From contig SVPL01000011.1 of NCBI GenBank assembly GCA_015065925.1, positions 1 to 54,298 on the forward strand: a stretch of DNA of 54,298 nucleotides, written 5' to 3'. The translations under genes were made by a program, and so were the position numbers. Origin of the DNA: Oscillospiraceae bacterium (GTDB lineage: Bacteria > Bacillota > Clostridia > Oscillospirales > Acutalibacteraceae). This document shows, piece by piece, positions 42,393 to 51,454 of the stretch; the stretch's first letter is position 1; every line of letters starts with the position of its first letter. Under the pieces are notes generated by a model. The model was not told the DNA's origin. It did no database searches and was given only the letters and a program-made list of their open reading frames with translations.

Positions 42393-44384
42393 TTATACCG
42401 AATACTGCTGACGGCGAAGAACATGGTCTTGATACTCAGGGTCAAGCTCTACAAAATATGCGCTCCAACCCCAAATACGAACAACTAACTGCTGATGTAA
42501 CTCGGGATGTGCCTGAGCCTCTTTTAATTTCTCAGTATTAACGGCATTAAGCTGCATTTGATGACCGCCCATATCTACAAAGGCTTTAACAAAGGCGGCG
42601 AGTTTTTGAATACTTTCCTCACCCTCAAACATACTGCTTGCAAACTCCAAGGTTAAGGGACCGCCGTTTATAACCTTTTCAAAATTAGGTTTTGTAAAGG
42701 ACTTTATTATGGAAATAGGGCCATTTAGCTTAGCAAAAAGACTTGCAGAGAAGTTAGTACCAAAGGGTTCGCCCTTTCTTCTGCCATCGGGAGATGCGCC
42801 TATTTCATCAGCGTGCCACAAATAGTACATAGCAGAGCCGGTACCCGCGCGGTAAATACCGCCGCGGCAGTTGGTTTTGCCAACCAAGCTGTCACCAAAG
42901 GTATCTAAAAGCATAACTGCATTATTATCACTCAAATCGTCATCATTACCCATTTTAGGTGCTTCAAAACGAAGAAGATGCAAAAGCTCTGCGTTGTTTT
43001 CAAAATCGGTGTCAACTGCATTTATAAGCTCTGCTTTAGTAATTCTACCTTCACCGAATATATACTTTTCAATAACTGCTAAAGAGTCGGCGGCAGTTGC
43101 AACACCTGTACCGTGGAAACCAAAGTTATTGTATTTTCCGCCATCATAAATTTCGCACGCCATCATAACATTCATAAAGGGCGAAGGAATAAACCACAAA
43201 TTATCCACAAGCTTGCAAAGCTCATCTGCCTGTGCTTTAATTTCAGCCTTTACGGCAGATTTAAATTCATCAAAGGTGTTGCAATTTTCAAGGTCGCGAT
43301 GCAAACAGGTATCAATAACCTTTGGGAAATTAAGAGCGCCAATATTTGCAACATCTGCACCCACCTTGGGCACAATAAACTCCCAACAAGCCGCAACAAC
43401 ATAATCTCTTGCATCATCAAGGCTGTAGCCCAATTTTACCAAAGCATTAATAACAACATCATCATTGGAATACTGTGGGAAACCAAGTCCCGCTTTTGTA
43501 AGAATACTACCCTTCTCAAAAACCTCCAAGGGTGTATTTTTGCTTACCCTTAAATTGATTTTGGGGTCAATAAGAAGTAAATTTGCACTAGCCTTTAGGC
43601 AAAGGTCGGAAAGCAAATTAAAGGCATCATTACCGTCTTTATCCATACCGCCAAGCACCATACTTTGACCGTTATCACCCTGTTGAACACCGGGATAAAG
43701 GTCGCTATCCTTATTAAAGGAGAGGAAAAAGTCCTCTAAAAGCTCTAAAGCGGAAGCCTCATTTAAAATACCTTTTTCAATATCGGATTTTAAATAAGGA
43801 TACATATATTGGTCAAATCTGCCAACGGTAATGTGATAATTTCCCTCAAGCCAAAGGCTGAAATGAATTATTCTAAAAAACTGCAAAGCCTCATAAAGAG
43901 ATGTTGCGCCATAGCGAGGAACTCTTTTTAAAACATTTACAAGCTCGGTTTTACCCTGTTTTTCAGCCTCTGAGCAGTATCTATCTGCAAGGTTAATTAT
44001 AGCGTCGATTGCTCTTTTTCCGTATTCATCAGCAGTTTCTTTTCTTTTAAGTAAACCCTCTGCAATAACAGACTCATAATCGGGAGAAAGGTTTGACATA
44101 TAACCAAGCTCGTGAATATGATGCTTTTTGTTTATCTCATCCCACTCTGCCTTGGTAAAAATATCGGGAATATTTATTGCCGTACGCAAAAAACAGATTT
44201 TTTCATCGGGTAAAAACTGAGGCTCTTGAAGACTTAACATTTTCTCCAAACGACGAGTCATTCTCTCCTTCGGAGAAAGCCCCAAGGACGCAAATTCCTC
44301 TGCCATATTGTTTATTTCATCCACCGTTTTACGGTAGGTGTGATGTTTTTTTGATGTAATAAATTCGCGTAAAATTTTGCTCAT
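42393..44384 (-). CDS. Glycyl-radical enzyme of unknown substrate (PFL-like)
   Basis: This is a 663-residue radical enzyme. The thiyl-radical cysteine is C333 in VVAACWEF, and the catalytic acid/base glutamate follows two residues later, as in hydratase/lyase members. The glycyl loop reads RIWGW (G639) instead of the usual RVxGY. At 663 residues it is about 100 shorter than PFL, glycerol dehydratase or choline lyase. It has a single cysteine rather than the PFL Cys-Cys pair, so it is probably not pyruvate formate-lyase. AAAGGAG precedes the start. It is paired with its activase and lies under a LacI regulator with an operator-like promoter, suggesting a sugar-derived substrate (inference). 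Confidence 0.88.
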   Translation of the reverse strand: MSKILREFITSKKHHTYRKTVDEINNMAEEFASLGLSPKERMTRRLEKMLSLQEPQFLPDEKICFLRTAINIPDIFTKAEWDEINKKHHIHELGYMSNLSPDYESVIAEGLLKRKETADEYGKRAIDAIINLADRYCSEAEKQGKTELVNVLKRVPRYGATSLYEALQFFRIIHFSLWLEGNYHITVGRFDQYMYPYLKSDIEKGILNEASALELLEDFFLSFNKDSDLYPGVQQGDNGQSMVLGGMDKDGNDAFNLLSDLCLKASANLLLIDPKINLRVSKNTPLEVFEKGSILTKAGLGFPQYSNDDVVINALVKLGYSLDDARDYVVAACWEFIVPKVGADVANIGALNFPKVIDTCLHRDLENCNTFDEFKSAVKAEIKAQADELCKLVDNLWFIPSPFMNVMMACEIYDGGKYNNFGFHGTGVATAADSLAVIEKYIFGEGRITKAELINAVDTDFENNAELLHLLRFEAPKMGNDDDLSDNNAVMLLDTFGDSLVGKTNCRGGIYRAGTGSAMYYLWHADEIGASPDGRRKGEPFGTNFSASLFAKLNGPISIIKSFTKPNFEKVINGGPLTLEFASSMFEGEESIQKLAAFVKAFVDMGGHQMQLNAVNTEKLKEAQAHPELHQQLVVRIWGWSAYFVELDPEYQDHVLRRQQYSV

Positions 44385-44411
44385 AAAAACAACTCCTTTA
44401 AATGTGGCATT

Positions 44412-44460
44412 ATCGTTAATGTTACATTTATATTATACTAACGATTTTTAGATTTGTCAA
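44412..44460 (-). promoter_or_regulatory. Promoter and candidate LacI operator of the glycyl-radical operon
   Basis: On the minus strand: TTGACA (44460-44455), 17-bp spacer, TATAAT (44437-44432). Inverted half-sites ATCGTTA (44412-44418) and TAACGAT (44439-44445) lie on each side of the -10 box. A LacI-family repressor bound here would block transcription. The regulator gene is adjacent upstream. Confidence 0.7.
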
Positions 44461-44472
44461 GTATGTTTTTAA

Positions 44473-45426
44473 TTATTCATTTGAAATTCGAGTTGGTAGC
44501 ACCACTTGAACAAGCTCCCTGTTGCCACCAATGGCATTAAACAAAATTTCTATGGCTTTATGGCTCATTTTAGTTTTTGAGGAGGTTACACTTGCGAATT
44601 TATAGGGCATTGGAAAACGGGAACGGATATTATCAAAGCTGACTATTTTTATATCGGTATCCAAATAACTTAAAAGCTCCAAAGCTAAAATATCGTTAAA
44701 ACAAATTGCACTATCATAACCGCCGTTTACAATTTTTTCCATAACCTTACTATGCTCACCCGCCAGATTTGAAAGCATATAAAGGTCAAAATTAGCGTGG
44801 TTACCGATTTCTTTATAGCAATTATCTATACCAATAAGCCTTTCTTCAGCGCTTGAAATATCAAGTCCTGCGCTTATTATAACTGTGTTTCTCATTCCGC
44901 TTTTTATAATATGCTCGGCGGCAATATAACCGCTGTTTTCGTCATCCAACACAACATAATTGGTATTTATATTTTTAAATCTTCTACCCATAAGGGTGAA
45001 GGGCACTCCGCTTTTTATTAAAAATTCAATATTTTTTGTGCTTTCCTGAACGGGACAAAGGATAATTCCATCTACATTTTTGCTAATAGCGGCACAAATA
45101 GCCTTATATTCCTGCTGTTCATTTTCATCAGTATTAAGTACAAATACCGCATATCCCTTTTCGCGGGCTGCAACCTCAATTTCCTTAATTAAAATCGCAA
45201 AATGAGGATTTGAAATATCGCCCACAATAACCGCGATGGTTTTACTGAGTCCTGACCGCAAAAAGCTTGCCGAGGAATTACCAATATACCCCATTTCATT
45301 GGCGGTTTTTTTAATTAATTCCTTAGTTTTTTCTGAAATATCCGGTTTATCATTTAATGCGTGACTTACAGTATTAACCGAAACACCGCATTTTTTTGCA
45401 ATATCCGCAAGGGTAACGCGTTTCAT
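44473..45426 (-). CDS. LacI-family transcriptional regulator
   Basis: This 317-residue repressor has an N-terminal helix-turn-helix (VTLADIAKKCGVSVNTVSHA) and hinge helix, followed by a periplasmic-binding-like sensing domain (about 60-317) with ISNPHFAILI and VDGIILCPVQ. It is slightly short for the family at the C-terminus. Its gene ends 88 bp before the glycyl-radical enzyme and likely controls it through the inverted half-sites at 44412-44445. A TTCACA-17-TATAAT promoter and GAAAGGT site precede it. The effector is presumably a sugar or sugar derivative. Confidence 0.92.
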   Translation of the reverse strand: MKRVTLADIAKKCGVSVNTVSHALNDKPDISEKTKELIKKTANEMGYIGNSSASFLRSGLSKTIAVIVGDISNPHFAILIKEIEVAAREKGYAVFVLNTDENEQQEYKAICAAISKNVDGIILCPVQESTKNIEFLIKSGVPFTLMGRRFKNINTNYVVLDDENSGYIAAEHIIKSGMRNTVIISAGLDISSAEERLIGIDNCYKEIGNHANFDLYMLSNLAGEHSKVMEKIVNGGYDSAICFNDILALELLSYLDTDIKIVSFDNIRSRFPMPYKFASVTSSKTKMSHKAIEILFNAIGGNRELVQVVLPTRISNE

Positions 45427-45497
45427 TAAATCTTACCTTTCGTAATGTGTTTAAGATAATTATACCATACTTTTTAATGTTTGTGAATAGTAAATTT

Positions 45498-45530
45498 TAA
45501 AGAGCATCACCTATTGGCAATACTCTTTAA
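45498..45530 (-). terminator. Probable terminator of the phosphoesterase gene
   Basis: TTAAAGAGCATCACC and GGCAATACTCTTTAA form a stem of about 15 bp with several G-U pairs; the minus strand then reads AAAATTTACTA. Strength is uncertain because the U run is short. Confidence 0.5.
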
Positions 45531-45539
45531 AAAACTTAA

Positions 45540-46412
45540 TTATACTAATGTGATTTCGTGTACGCTGCCTAAACAATTAGCGCGAGAAATTATTTGGAAT
45601 TTGCCTTTTGAGCACTCCTCCAAAAAGTTGAAATGACGGTGTCCCGTTAAAACGAGCTTAATTGAAGGCTCATTTTTAATATATTCTATTGTACGCCATG
45701 TAGCGTCATCATAAAAACGAATATCCTCTGCTAATTTTGGCTTATTGTTTTTAATGGCAAATTCCTTTTGCTCCTCAGGGGTAGAGCAAAGATTTTCTCT
45801 GGGTGAAATGTCAAGCTCCTGAAGGGCTTTTGAATGAATTGGAACATGCATTGCAACTACAACTCGATACCCCTTTGCAACCTCTGCCTTAAGGGCGTCT
45901 AATTGACCTTCGGTAATATGTAAATACGAGTTATCAATAGCAACAAAGTTTACTTCACCAACTATTTTTGAAGCAAAATACATATTATTTTTAATATGAG
46001 GCGCAATTAATTTGATTTGCCCAACCTTATAGGCATCATCTTCTGAGTTCCCCGCCTCTCTCCAATCATAATGCTCTTTGGAGCCTGGAATTAAGTGAAC
46101 AAAATCGTGACTTCCCGGCGCAAAAATATAATCTGCACCGTTAAAAAATTCATCCAAAAAGGCAAGATTTTCGTCTGTTATATAGTCTACCAAATCGCCC
46201 GTATGTACAATTGGCAGATTATTTTCCTTAGCATATTCCAATGCCTTCAAAAAATAATGCTCAATCTGTTCATCGGTTGTACCGAAAACCGCGGCTCGAT
46301 CATTTTTCTTCTTACCATCACGCACAATATGTGTATCGGTAATATGCAAAAAACTAACAGGCTTTTTTAACCCAATATCAAGTGTTGTTTTTTTAATATC
46401 CAACTCTTTCAT
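45540..46412 (-). CDS. Metallophosphoesterase (calcineurin-like)
   Basis: The 290-residue protein has the dimetal phosphoesterase motifs in order: LHITDTHI (DxH), HTGDLVD (GDxxD), APGSHDF (usually GNHD, here serine replaces the asparagine), MHVPIHS, and LTGHRHFN (GHxH). Most ligands are present, so it is likely an active phosphodiesterase or phosphatase of unknown substrate. There is no signal peptide. AAGAGGAC precedes the ATG. It lies 16 bp after the Mrp ATPase gene and is probably co-transcribed. The GNHD-to-GSHD change may alter the active site. Confidence 0.88.
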   Translation of the reverse strand: MKELDIKKTTLDIGLKKPVSFLHITDTHIVRDGKKKNDRAAVFGTTDEQIEHYFLKALEYAKENNLPIVHTGDLVDYITDENLAFLDEFFNGADYIFAPGSHDFVHLIPGSKEHYDWREAGNSEDDAYKVGQIKLIAPHIKNNMYFASKIVGEVNFVAIDNSYLHITEGQLDALKAEVAKGYRVVVAMHVPIHSKALQELDISPRENLCSTPEEQKEFAIKNNKPKLAEDIRFYDDATWRTIEYIKNEPSIKLVLTGHRHFNFLEECSKGKFQIISRANCLGSVHEITLV

Positions 46413-46427
46413 ATAAAAAGTCCTCTT

Positions 46428-47252
46428 TTAAATTTTCTCAATTGCATCTGCCATATTGTCAAGATAATCGCCCTCAAAAAGCTCAATAACACCGTTATCA
46501 CAGGCCTTGGCAAATTCGGGATTAATGGGGAGCTCGGACACATTTTCAATGCCGTGGCGGGTGGCAACCTCTTTAATGTTTCCGCCGCCGAAGGGATAGT
46601 GCTTTTTGCCGCAATTCTCACACTCAAAATAAGACATATTCTGAACAAGGCCGATGATGGGAATATTCATAAGATTTGCCATTTTTACAGCTTTATCTAC
46701 AATCATTTCCACAAGCTCCTGAGGAGAGGTTACAATAATAATTCCGTCAACGGGAAGTGACTGAAAAACGGTAAGGGGAACATCACCCGTTCCGGGAGGC
46801 ATATCTACAAACATATAATCGGTATCGCCCCAAATAACATCTGTCCAGAACTGCTTTACGGTACCTGCAATAACGGGACCGCGCCAAACAACGGGATCGG
46901 TTTCATTTTCCAAAAGAAGGTTAACCGACATAACACCAATATCGGTTTTGGTTTTTACGGGGAAAAGTCCCAGCTCATTGCCCGTTGCTTTTTCTTTAAG
47001 TCCAAAGGCTTTGGGAATTGAAGGGCCTGTAATATCGGCATCCAAAACCGCAACATTATGTTCTCTGCGCTTCATTAAAACCGAAAGCATTGAGGTAACA
47101 AGAGATTTACCGACACCGCCCTTGCCGCTAACAACGGCAATAACCTTTTTAATATTACTAAGCTCGTGGGGCTTTTCTAAAAAGCTTTGTGGCTCGGTTC
47201 TGTCACCGCAGTTTTGTGAACAGGTTGAACAATCGTGTGTACATTCGCTCAT
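46428..47252 (-). CDS. Mrp/NBP35-family Fe-S cluster carrier ATPase
   Basis: This 274-residue P-loop ATPase is thought to carry Fe-S clusters to apoproteins. An N-terminal CxxxC motif cluster (CTHDCSTCSQNC) precedes the deviant Walker A GKGGVGKS near residue 40. The family signature DMPPGTGD and the C-terminal CxxC (CENCGKKHYPFG) are present. I chose ATG 47252, nine bases from GGAA, over the ATG three codons upstream, which would crowd the ribosome site. The adjacent metallophosphoesterase may share its transcript. Confidence 0.94.
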   Translation of the reverse strand: MSECTHDCSTCSQNCGDRTEPQSFLEKPHELSNIKKVIAVVSGKGGVGKSLVTSMLSVLMKRREHNVAVLDADITGPSIPKAFGLKEKATGNELGLFPVKTKTDIGVMSVNLLLENETDPVVWRGPVIAGTVKQFWTDVIWGDTDYMFVDMPPGTGDVPLTVFQSLPVDGIIIVTSPQELVEMIVDKAVKMANLMNIPIIGLVQNMSYFECENCGKKHYPFGGGNIKEVATRHGIENVSELPINPEFAKACDNGVIELFEGDYLDNMADAIEKI

Positions 47253-47306
47253 TTTTATCATTTCCTTTTGTTTTTTTACTCTTCGGCAAAGCCAAAGTTT
47301 ATTATA

Positions 47307-48521
47307 CTACCTTTTAAGCAAATTTTCAATAGCCTCAAAGGTTCGTTTTGAATTATTATTATCTCTATATTTAAATGTGGTGTCCACCCTTTGTTTATAT
47401 TCGTCCAACATATTAAAGCCATTATTATAAGCCGAAATAATCTCATCCACCAAGCTATCAACGGTTTTAACTATCCTTCCAAAGCCATCATTTTTATAGC
47501 TGAAATATCCTTCTTGATAATGCTTTTCTCTAAACTCTGCATAATCAAACTGAAAATAGCACATAGGCTTTTTCATATATGCAAAATCAAAGGAAATACT
47601 TGAATAATCGGTTATAAGATATGCCGATTCCTTAAGGGCAGTTTGAACATCATAGTTTTCTGTTGATGCAATGACAATATTATCATTACCCTTAAATTCC
47701 TCAATAAACGGTTGCATTTGATTATGAGGGAAAAAGAGTAGCTTTAAACCCATTCCTTTTAAAAATGCGTTTAATTTTTCATTGCCTAAAAATTCTCGAT
47801 AGGTTTTAACATAGGTTGAATTTTTAACGGCTAATCTGTCGGCTTCGGTAATTCTACCTAAATCGGGATAAAGCCACCAACGCCAAGTGGGCATTAAAAG
47901 AATTTGATTTTGGGTTACGGTAAATTCATTAAGCTGGTCATACCTTGTAAGACCGATAACCTTAATTTGTTTTTCGCTATACCCTAAATCATCCACAAGA
48001 CCTTTTGCTTCTGCTTCAGTAGAGGTTATAAATAAGTCTATGCGGTTGCGCTTGCGCTCCAAAAAGGGTGCGGCGCTCATATTAACGCCGTGTTGCAGAA
48101 AGACCGATTTAAAGGGGTAAAATCCCCTAACCTGAAAAAGTCGGCTCATAAATGGTGCGGGAAGTCCCCTACCCGTTCTGGAGCTTATATCGGCTTTGGC
48201 GCACCAAGTATAAATATGGTGTTTAAAGGAGCCGTGACGAATAACATTGCCTAGCTTAGCCACCTTTTCATAGTCAGGAGAATTAAACTGAATGGGATAA
48301 TAGACCTCTCTATCAGGATAATTCTCACGCATATATTTAAAAAACCAATATCCGTTATCCCTTGCGGTGTGCTCCATTTCGGAGACAATCCAAAGATTTT
48401 TTTTAAAAAGCTTTAGTATGAGTCCCAAAGGACAGGATGCAATAATTTTAACGGCATCCCAAATATCGCTAAGCTTTATAAGGGATAGCACCTTTAAAAC
48501 CTTTTTAATGTATGTTTTCAT
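47307..48521 (-). CDS. CDP-glycerol glycerophosphotransferase family protein (TagF-like)
   Basis: The 404-residue enzyme would add glycerol-phosphate (or a related unit) from a CDP-activated donor to a wall polymer at the cytoplasmic membrane face. Typical segments are SRTGRGLPAPFMSRL-like N-terminal features, VFLQHGVNM, PTWRWW, and the late LITDYSSISFDFAYMKKPMCYFQFD (given as location, about residues 325-350). An amphipathic N-terminus suggests membrane contact. The start 48521 lies 1 bp after the tagD stop, so the transferase and the enzyme making its CDP-glycerol are coupled. Whether it is the primase or the polymerase is unclear. Confidence 0.9.
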   Translation of the reverse strand: MKTYIKKVLKVLSLIKLSDIWDAVKIIASCPLGLILKLFKKNLWIVSEMEHTARDNGYWFFKYMRENYPDREVYYPIQFNSPDYEKVAKLGNVIRHGSFKHHIYTWCAKADISSRTGRGLPAPFMSRLFQVRGFYPFKSVFLQHGVNMSAAPFLERKRNRIDLFITSTEAEAKGLVDDLGYSEKQIKVIGLTRYDQLNEFTVTQNQILLMPTWRWWLYPDLGRITEADRLAVKNSTYVKTYREFLGNEKLNAFLKGMGLKLLFFPHNQMQPFIEEFKGNDNIVIASTENYDVQTALKESAYLITDYSSISFDFAYMKKPMCYFQFDYAEFREKHYQEGYFSYKNDGFGRIVKTVDSLVDEIISAYNNGFNMLDEYKQRVDTTFKYRDNNNSKRTFEAIENLLKR

Positions 48522-48522
48522 A

Positions 48523-48912
48523 TTATTTTCCCAAATCCGTTTTAATTTGAGTGGTAGAAATTTCGGGGGTACGAGGCAGATAAACAACCTCACAATAATC
48601 CTTTAAAAAGTCGAACTTTCCTTCCCAATCATCACCCATTACAAAGGTATCTATTTTAAATTCCTTAACATCGCTGATTTTTTGCTCCCAATTTTCCTCA
48701 GGGATTACCAAATCAACATAACGAATGGACTCAAGCAGCATTTTGCGTTGCTCATAGGGGAAATAACACTTTTTTTGCTTGGAATTCCAGTTAAATTCAT
48801 CAGTAGAAAGGGCAACGATTAAATAATCTCCCCTCTCCTTTGCGCGTTTTAAAAGCTGAATATGCCCATAATGGAGCAAATCAAAAGTACCGTAGGTAAT
48901 AACTTTTTTCAT
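48523..48912 (-). CDS. tagD: Glycerol-3-phosphate cytidylyltransferase (TagD)
   Basis: This 129-residue nucleotidyltransferase makes CDP-glycerol from CTP and glycerol 3-phosphate. It has the HxGH motif (LLHYGHIQLL near residue 15) and the RTPEISTT motif near the end, both diagnostic for this family. Its length is normal. AAGGACTG precedes the ATG. It is directly upstream of the TagF-like gene, the classical order for wall teichoic acid genes. Confidence 0.95.
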   Translation of the reverse strand: MKKVITYGTFDLLHYGHIQLLKRAKERGDYLIVALSTDEFNWNSKQKKCYFPYEQRKMLLESIRYVDLVIPEENWEQKISDVKEFKIDTFVMGDDWEGKFDFLKDYCEVVYLPRTPEISTTQIKTDLGK

Positions 48913-49009
48913 AAAAATCAGTCCTTAAAAATAAATACTGTTAATATAATTGCATTTTAAAACCATAGAGAACAACCTATTAAGAAGAACAATCAGGTCA
49001 TTTTTTCGA

Positions 49010-49396
49010 TTATTCTTGAAGCTTTTTCTTGATTTCATTTAATAGTTTCAAAGCATCCTTAGTTTTAGGATTATCAATTTTCCCAAATTTTTCGTAAGAA
49101 TTCACTAAATCTGACAATGCTTGTAAGGTTTCAGGATGCTCCTGCCCTTTGACGCTAGACAACCAATTGAAAATTTCCTCTTTTATTTCCAAAGCTTTTT
49201 CGTGTTGACCAAGCTTATTATTTAAATAAGCTAAATCCCTTAAAAGCTTTAATATATCGGGATGCTTTTTCCCAAGCCAATAAATCTTCATATCATAAAG
49301 CTTTTGGGCTAATTCCAAAGCTCTTTTATAATCCCCATAATGGCAACTAAGCAAATAATCTCTCTCATAAATCTCCAGATTGTTTCCGGTTTCCAA
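49010..49396 (-). CDS. Small TPR-repeat protein (kinesin light chain-like repeats)
   Basis: This 128-residue soluble protein contains about two and a half TPR units of the kinesin-light-chain type: YKRALELAQKLYDMKIYWLG, KHPDILKLLRDLAYLNNKLG, and HEKALEIKEEIFNWL with GQEHPETLQAL. It probably acts as a protein-binding adaptor. It starts at TTG 49396 after GGGTG; an ATG start would remove the first repeat. It sits between tagD and licD within the wall-polymer cluster, an odd place for it. It is shorter than typical family members, so it could be a remnant. Confidence 0.75.
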   Translation of the reverse strand: METGNNLEIYERDYLLSCHYGDYKRALELAQKLYDMKIYWLGKKHPDILKLLRDLAYLNNKLGQHEKALEIKEEIFNWLSSVKGQEHPETLQALSDLVNSYEKFGKIDNPKTKDALKLLNEIKKKLQE

Positions 49397-49416
49397 TCAA
49401 TTCACCCACTTTAAAT

Positions 49417-50256
49417 TTACAAATCATACTCCCCAAAATCAATTTCAAGGGCGCTATGTCGGTTATAGCGCTTATCCTCGGGAGGTGGTGTCATATAATC
49501 GCCGTAAAAATAGGTTAGATATTCTATATACTCTTTTGGTGCCGCCAAAGTAATACCCTCAAAGGGGAGCTCTACCGTTTGTTCAAACCATTTACGCTCA
49601 ACCGATTCCTTTGTATAGCCATAAGCACCGCCCAAGGCGGCAACCTTTTTTGTATTCTCTTTTTCAAATCGGCGAAGCTCTTTATCCAAACGGTTTCTAA
49701 TGTAATTTTTAGGAACAAACAAGCTTAAAATTTTAAGCATAAAATAAACTATATTCTTTAACACTTCGCCCTTTTGAGCAATTGTATAACCCTGCTTTGC
49801 CAAAAACAGTCTTTTTAAAAAATAGGTGTTTTTGTTATGTTTTTTTCTTGAATTTTCATCATCAGGAATACTGTCATAAGGAAAAATATCAATAAAAATG
49901 CCCTTTTGCGATTTGTTTTTTGATGCATTGCGTTCTATGAATTTTGTACCCTTTAAAATAAGTTTAGCAACGGGCAGGGCATAATACTTATCGCTAAACA
50001 TATCCTGAAGGATAAATTTATCTCCTAGCTCAGCTTTGCAAACGGTTAGAAATTTTGCAAAATCTTCTCGCATAATTGCAAAATCCATATCATCATCCCA
50101 AGGGATAAAGCCCTTATGACGCACCGCACCCAAAAGAGTCCCCGCAATCATAAAATACTTAATATTATGTTTTTCGCAAATGCGTTTTAATTCTGCCGCC
50201 AACAAAAGCTGACAGGAATGTAATTTTTTTGTAGTGCTATCCGCTTGATTTTCCAT
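49417..50256 (-). CDS. LicD-family nucleotidyltransferase/phosphotransferase
   Basis: This 279-residue protein would attach phosphocholine or a similar phosphoalcohol to a glycan. The LicD signature is clear: MIAGTLLGAVRHKGFIPWDD followed by DMDFAI, with the two aspartates that bind metal. ATG 50256 is chosen, 2 bp after the stop of the upstream glycosyltransferase and with TAGGTG before it. Its place in a teichoic-acid-like gene set suggests modification of the wall polymer. The transferred group is not known. Confidence 0.9.
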   Translation of the reverse strand: MENQADSTTKKLHSCQLLLAAELKRICEKHNIKYFMIAGTLLGAVRHKGFIPWDDDMDFAIMREDFAKFLTVCKAELGDKFILQDMFSDKYYALPVAKLILKGTKFIERNASKNKSQKGIFIDIFPYDSIPDDENSRKKHNKNTYFLKRLFLAKQGYTIAQKGEVLKNIVYFMLKILSLFVPKNYIRNRLDKELRRFEKENTKKVAALGGAYGYTKESVERKWFEQTVELPFEGITLAAPKEYIEYLTYFYGDYMTPPPEDKRYNRHSALEIDFGEYDL

Positions 50257-50258
50257 AG

Positions 50259-51452
50259 CTAACACCTACTATTTAAAATATTTTTATAAAGCTCCATATA
50301 AATATTATACTGCTTGTTTTTCTCAAAATTTATAGCATAACTAACGCAGTCCTCTGATTTTAGGTTAATATTTTCAATGGCTTTAGCCAGAGCGTTAATA
50401 TCACCCGTAGGTACAACAATACCGCATTTTTCGTTAAGCATTTCACCGCTTCCGCCCGTATTATAGGTAACAACGGGGGTACCGCAGGCAATGGCTTCAA
50501 TATTAACGGTTGGAAAATTATCCTCCTTGGTGGGATTAACAAATACATCTGCCGCCGAATAAAGCTCTACAAGCTCGTTAATATTTGCGGTGCGGGTAAT
50601 TCCCATAATGTTTGACGGTAAAGAAGATATTTGCTTTTCGCTTAAACCAACAAGAACTATTTTTGCATCATCTGATAAAATTTTACTAAGCGCAATAAAA
50701 TCATCCAAGCCCTTGCGTTTTTCCCACACATTGGCTATTCCCAAAACCAGTTTTTTACCCCTTAAATTATTTTTTTCTTTAAATTTTGTTTCTACAGGAC
50801 GAAATACCGATAAATCTATGCCGTTGTTTATGGTGGTTACGGGAATTTCACCCAAAAAGGATTCTTTTACCAAATTGTTTAACCAATCGGAAGGGGTTAC
50901 AATATTCATATTTGGAACAGATGTAAAAAGGCGCTTTTTCTCTTGAAAAGATTTTTTAGAATCATCCAACAAAAAGCTGGCGGGATATGCGCTTTTTTGA
51001 GGACACTGACCGCAACCCGTTTTCCATTTATTACAATCTGCATAGTCAAAATAGGCACAATGCCCCGTAAAAGCCCAACAATCGTGCAAGGTCCACACAA
51101 CAGGCTTGCCATAATTTTTCAAAAATTCAAAAAGCACACGAATATCCAAATAATAGCCGTGAATATTGTGCAAATGAATAATATCAGGTTCAAAATGCTC
51201 AATACTACGCACCAATCTTTTGGTTGCAGATGTGGAATAAAACCCTTGCCTATCGGTAATTCGCGAGAAAAAAACATGAGCCTTAAAAACCAAATCACTT
51301 TCAATTTTAAGGCAATCGGGGTCATTATAAAAGCCTCTGCCGTAGGCTATTTGACACTTATCATCATTGGCTTCAAGTGTTTGCTTAATATCACAAACTA
51401 TTCGGCCTGTGCTACCTATTCCGCAAACAGAATTAATTTGAAAAACTTTCAC
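50259..51452 (-). CDS. Glycosyltransferase family 4-type protein
   Basis: This 397-residue GT-B glycosyltransferase has an N-terminal acceptor domain (IGSTGRIVCDI, HLHNIHGYYLD). A C-terminal donor domain has LGIANVWEKRKGLDDFI and the family EX7E-like region VFVNPTKEDNFPTVNIEAIA (residues about 305-325). It would transfer a sugar from a nucleotide donor during wall or capsular glycan synthesis. Translation starts at GTG 51452. It is 2 bp downstream of the next glycosyltransferase and overlaps the licD start region. Confidence 0.92.
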   Translation of the reverse strand: MKVFQINSVCGIGSTGRIVCDIKQTLEANDDKCQIAYGRGFYNDPDCLKIESDLVFKAHVFFSRITDRQGFYSTSATKRLVRSIEHFEPDIIHLHNIHGYYLDIRVLFEFLKNYGKPVVWTLHDCWAFTGHCAYFDYADCNKWKTGCGQCPQKSAYPASFLLDDSKKSFQEKKRLFTSVPNMNIVTPSDWLNNLVKESFLGEIPVTTINNGIDLSVFRPVETKFKEKNNLRGKKLVLGIANVWEKRKGLDDFIALSKILSDDAKIVLVGLSEKQISSLPSNIMGITRTANINELVELYSAADVFVNPTKEDNFPTVNIEAIACGTPVVTYNTGGSGEMLNEKCGIVVPTGDINALAKAIENINLKSEDCVSYAINFEKNKQYNIYMELYKNILNSRC

Positions 51453-51454
51453 CT

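Noticed and set aside
47262-47306. Terminator between the Mrp gene and the TagF-like gene
   Set aside because: A short CTTTGGC/GCCGAAG stem is present, but no clear U run follows on the relevant strand.
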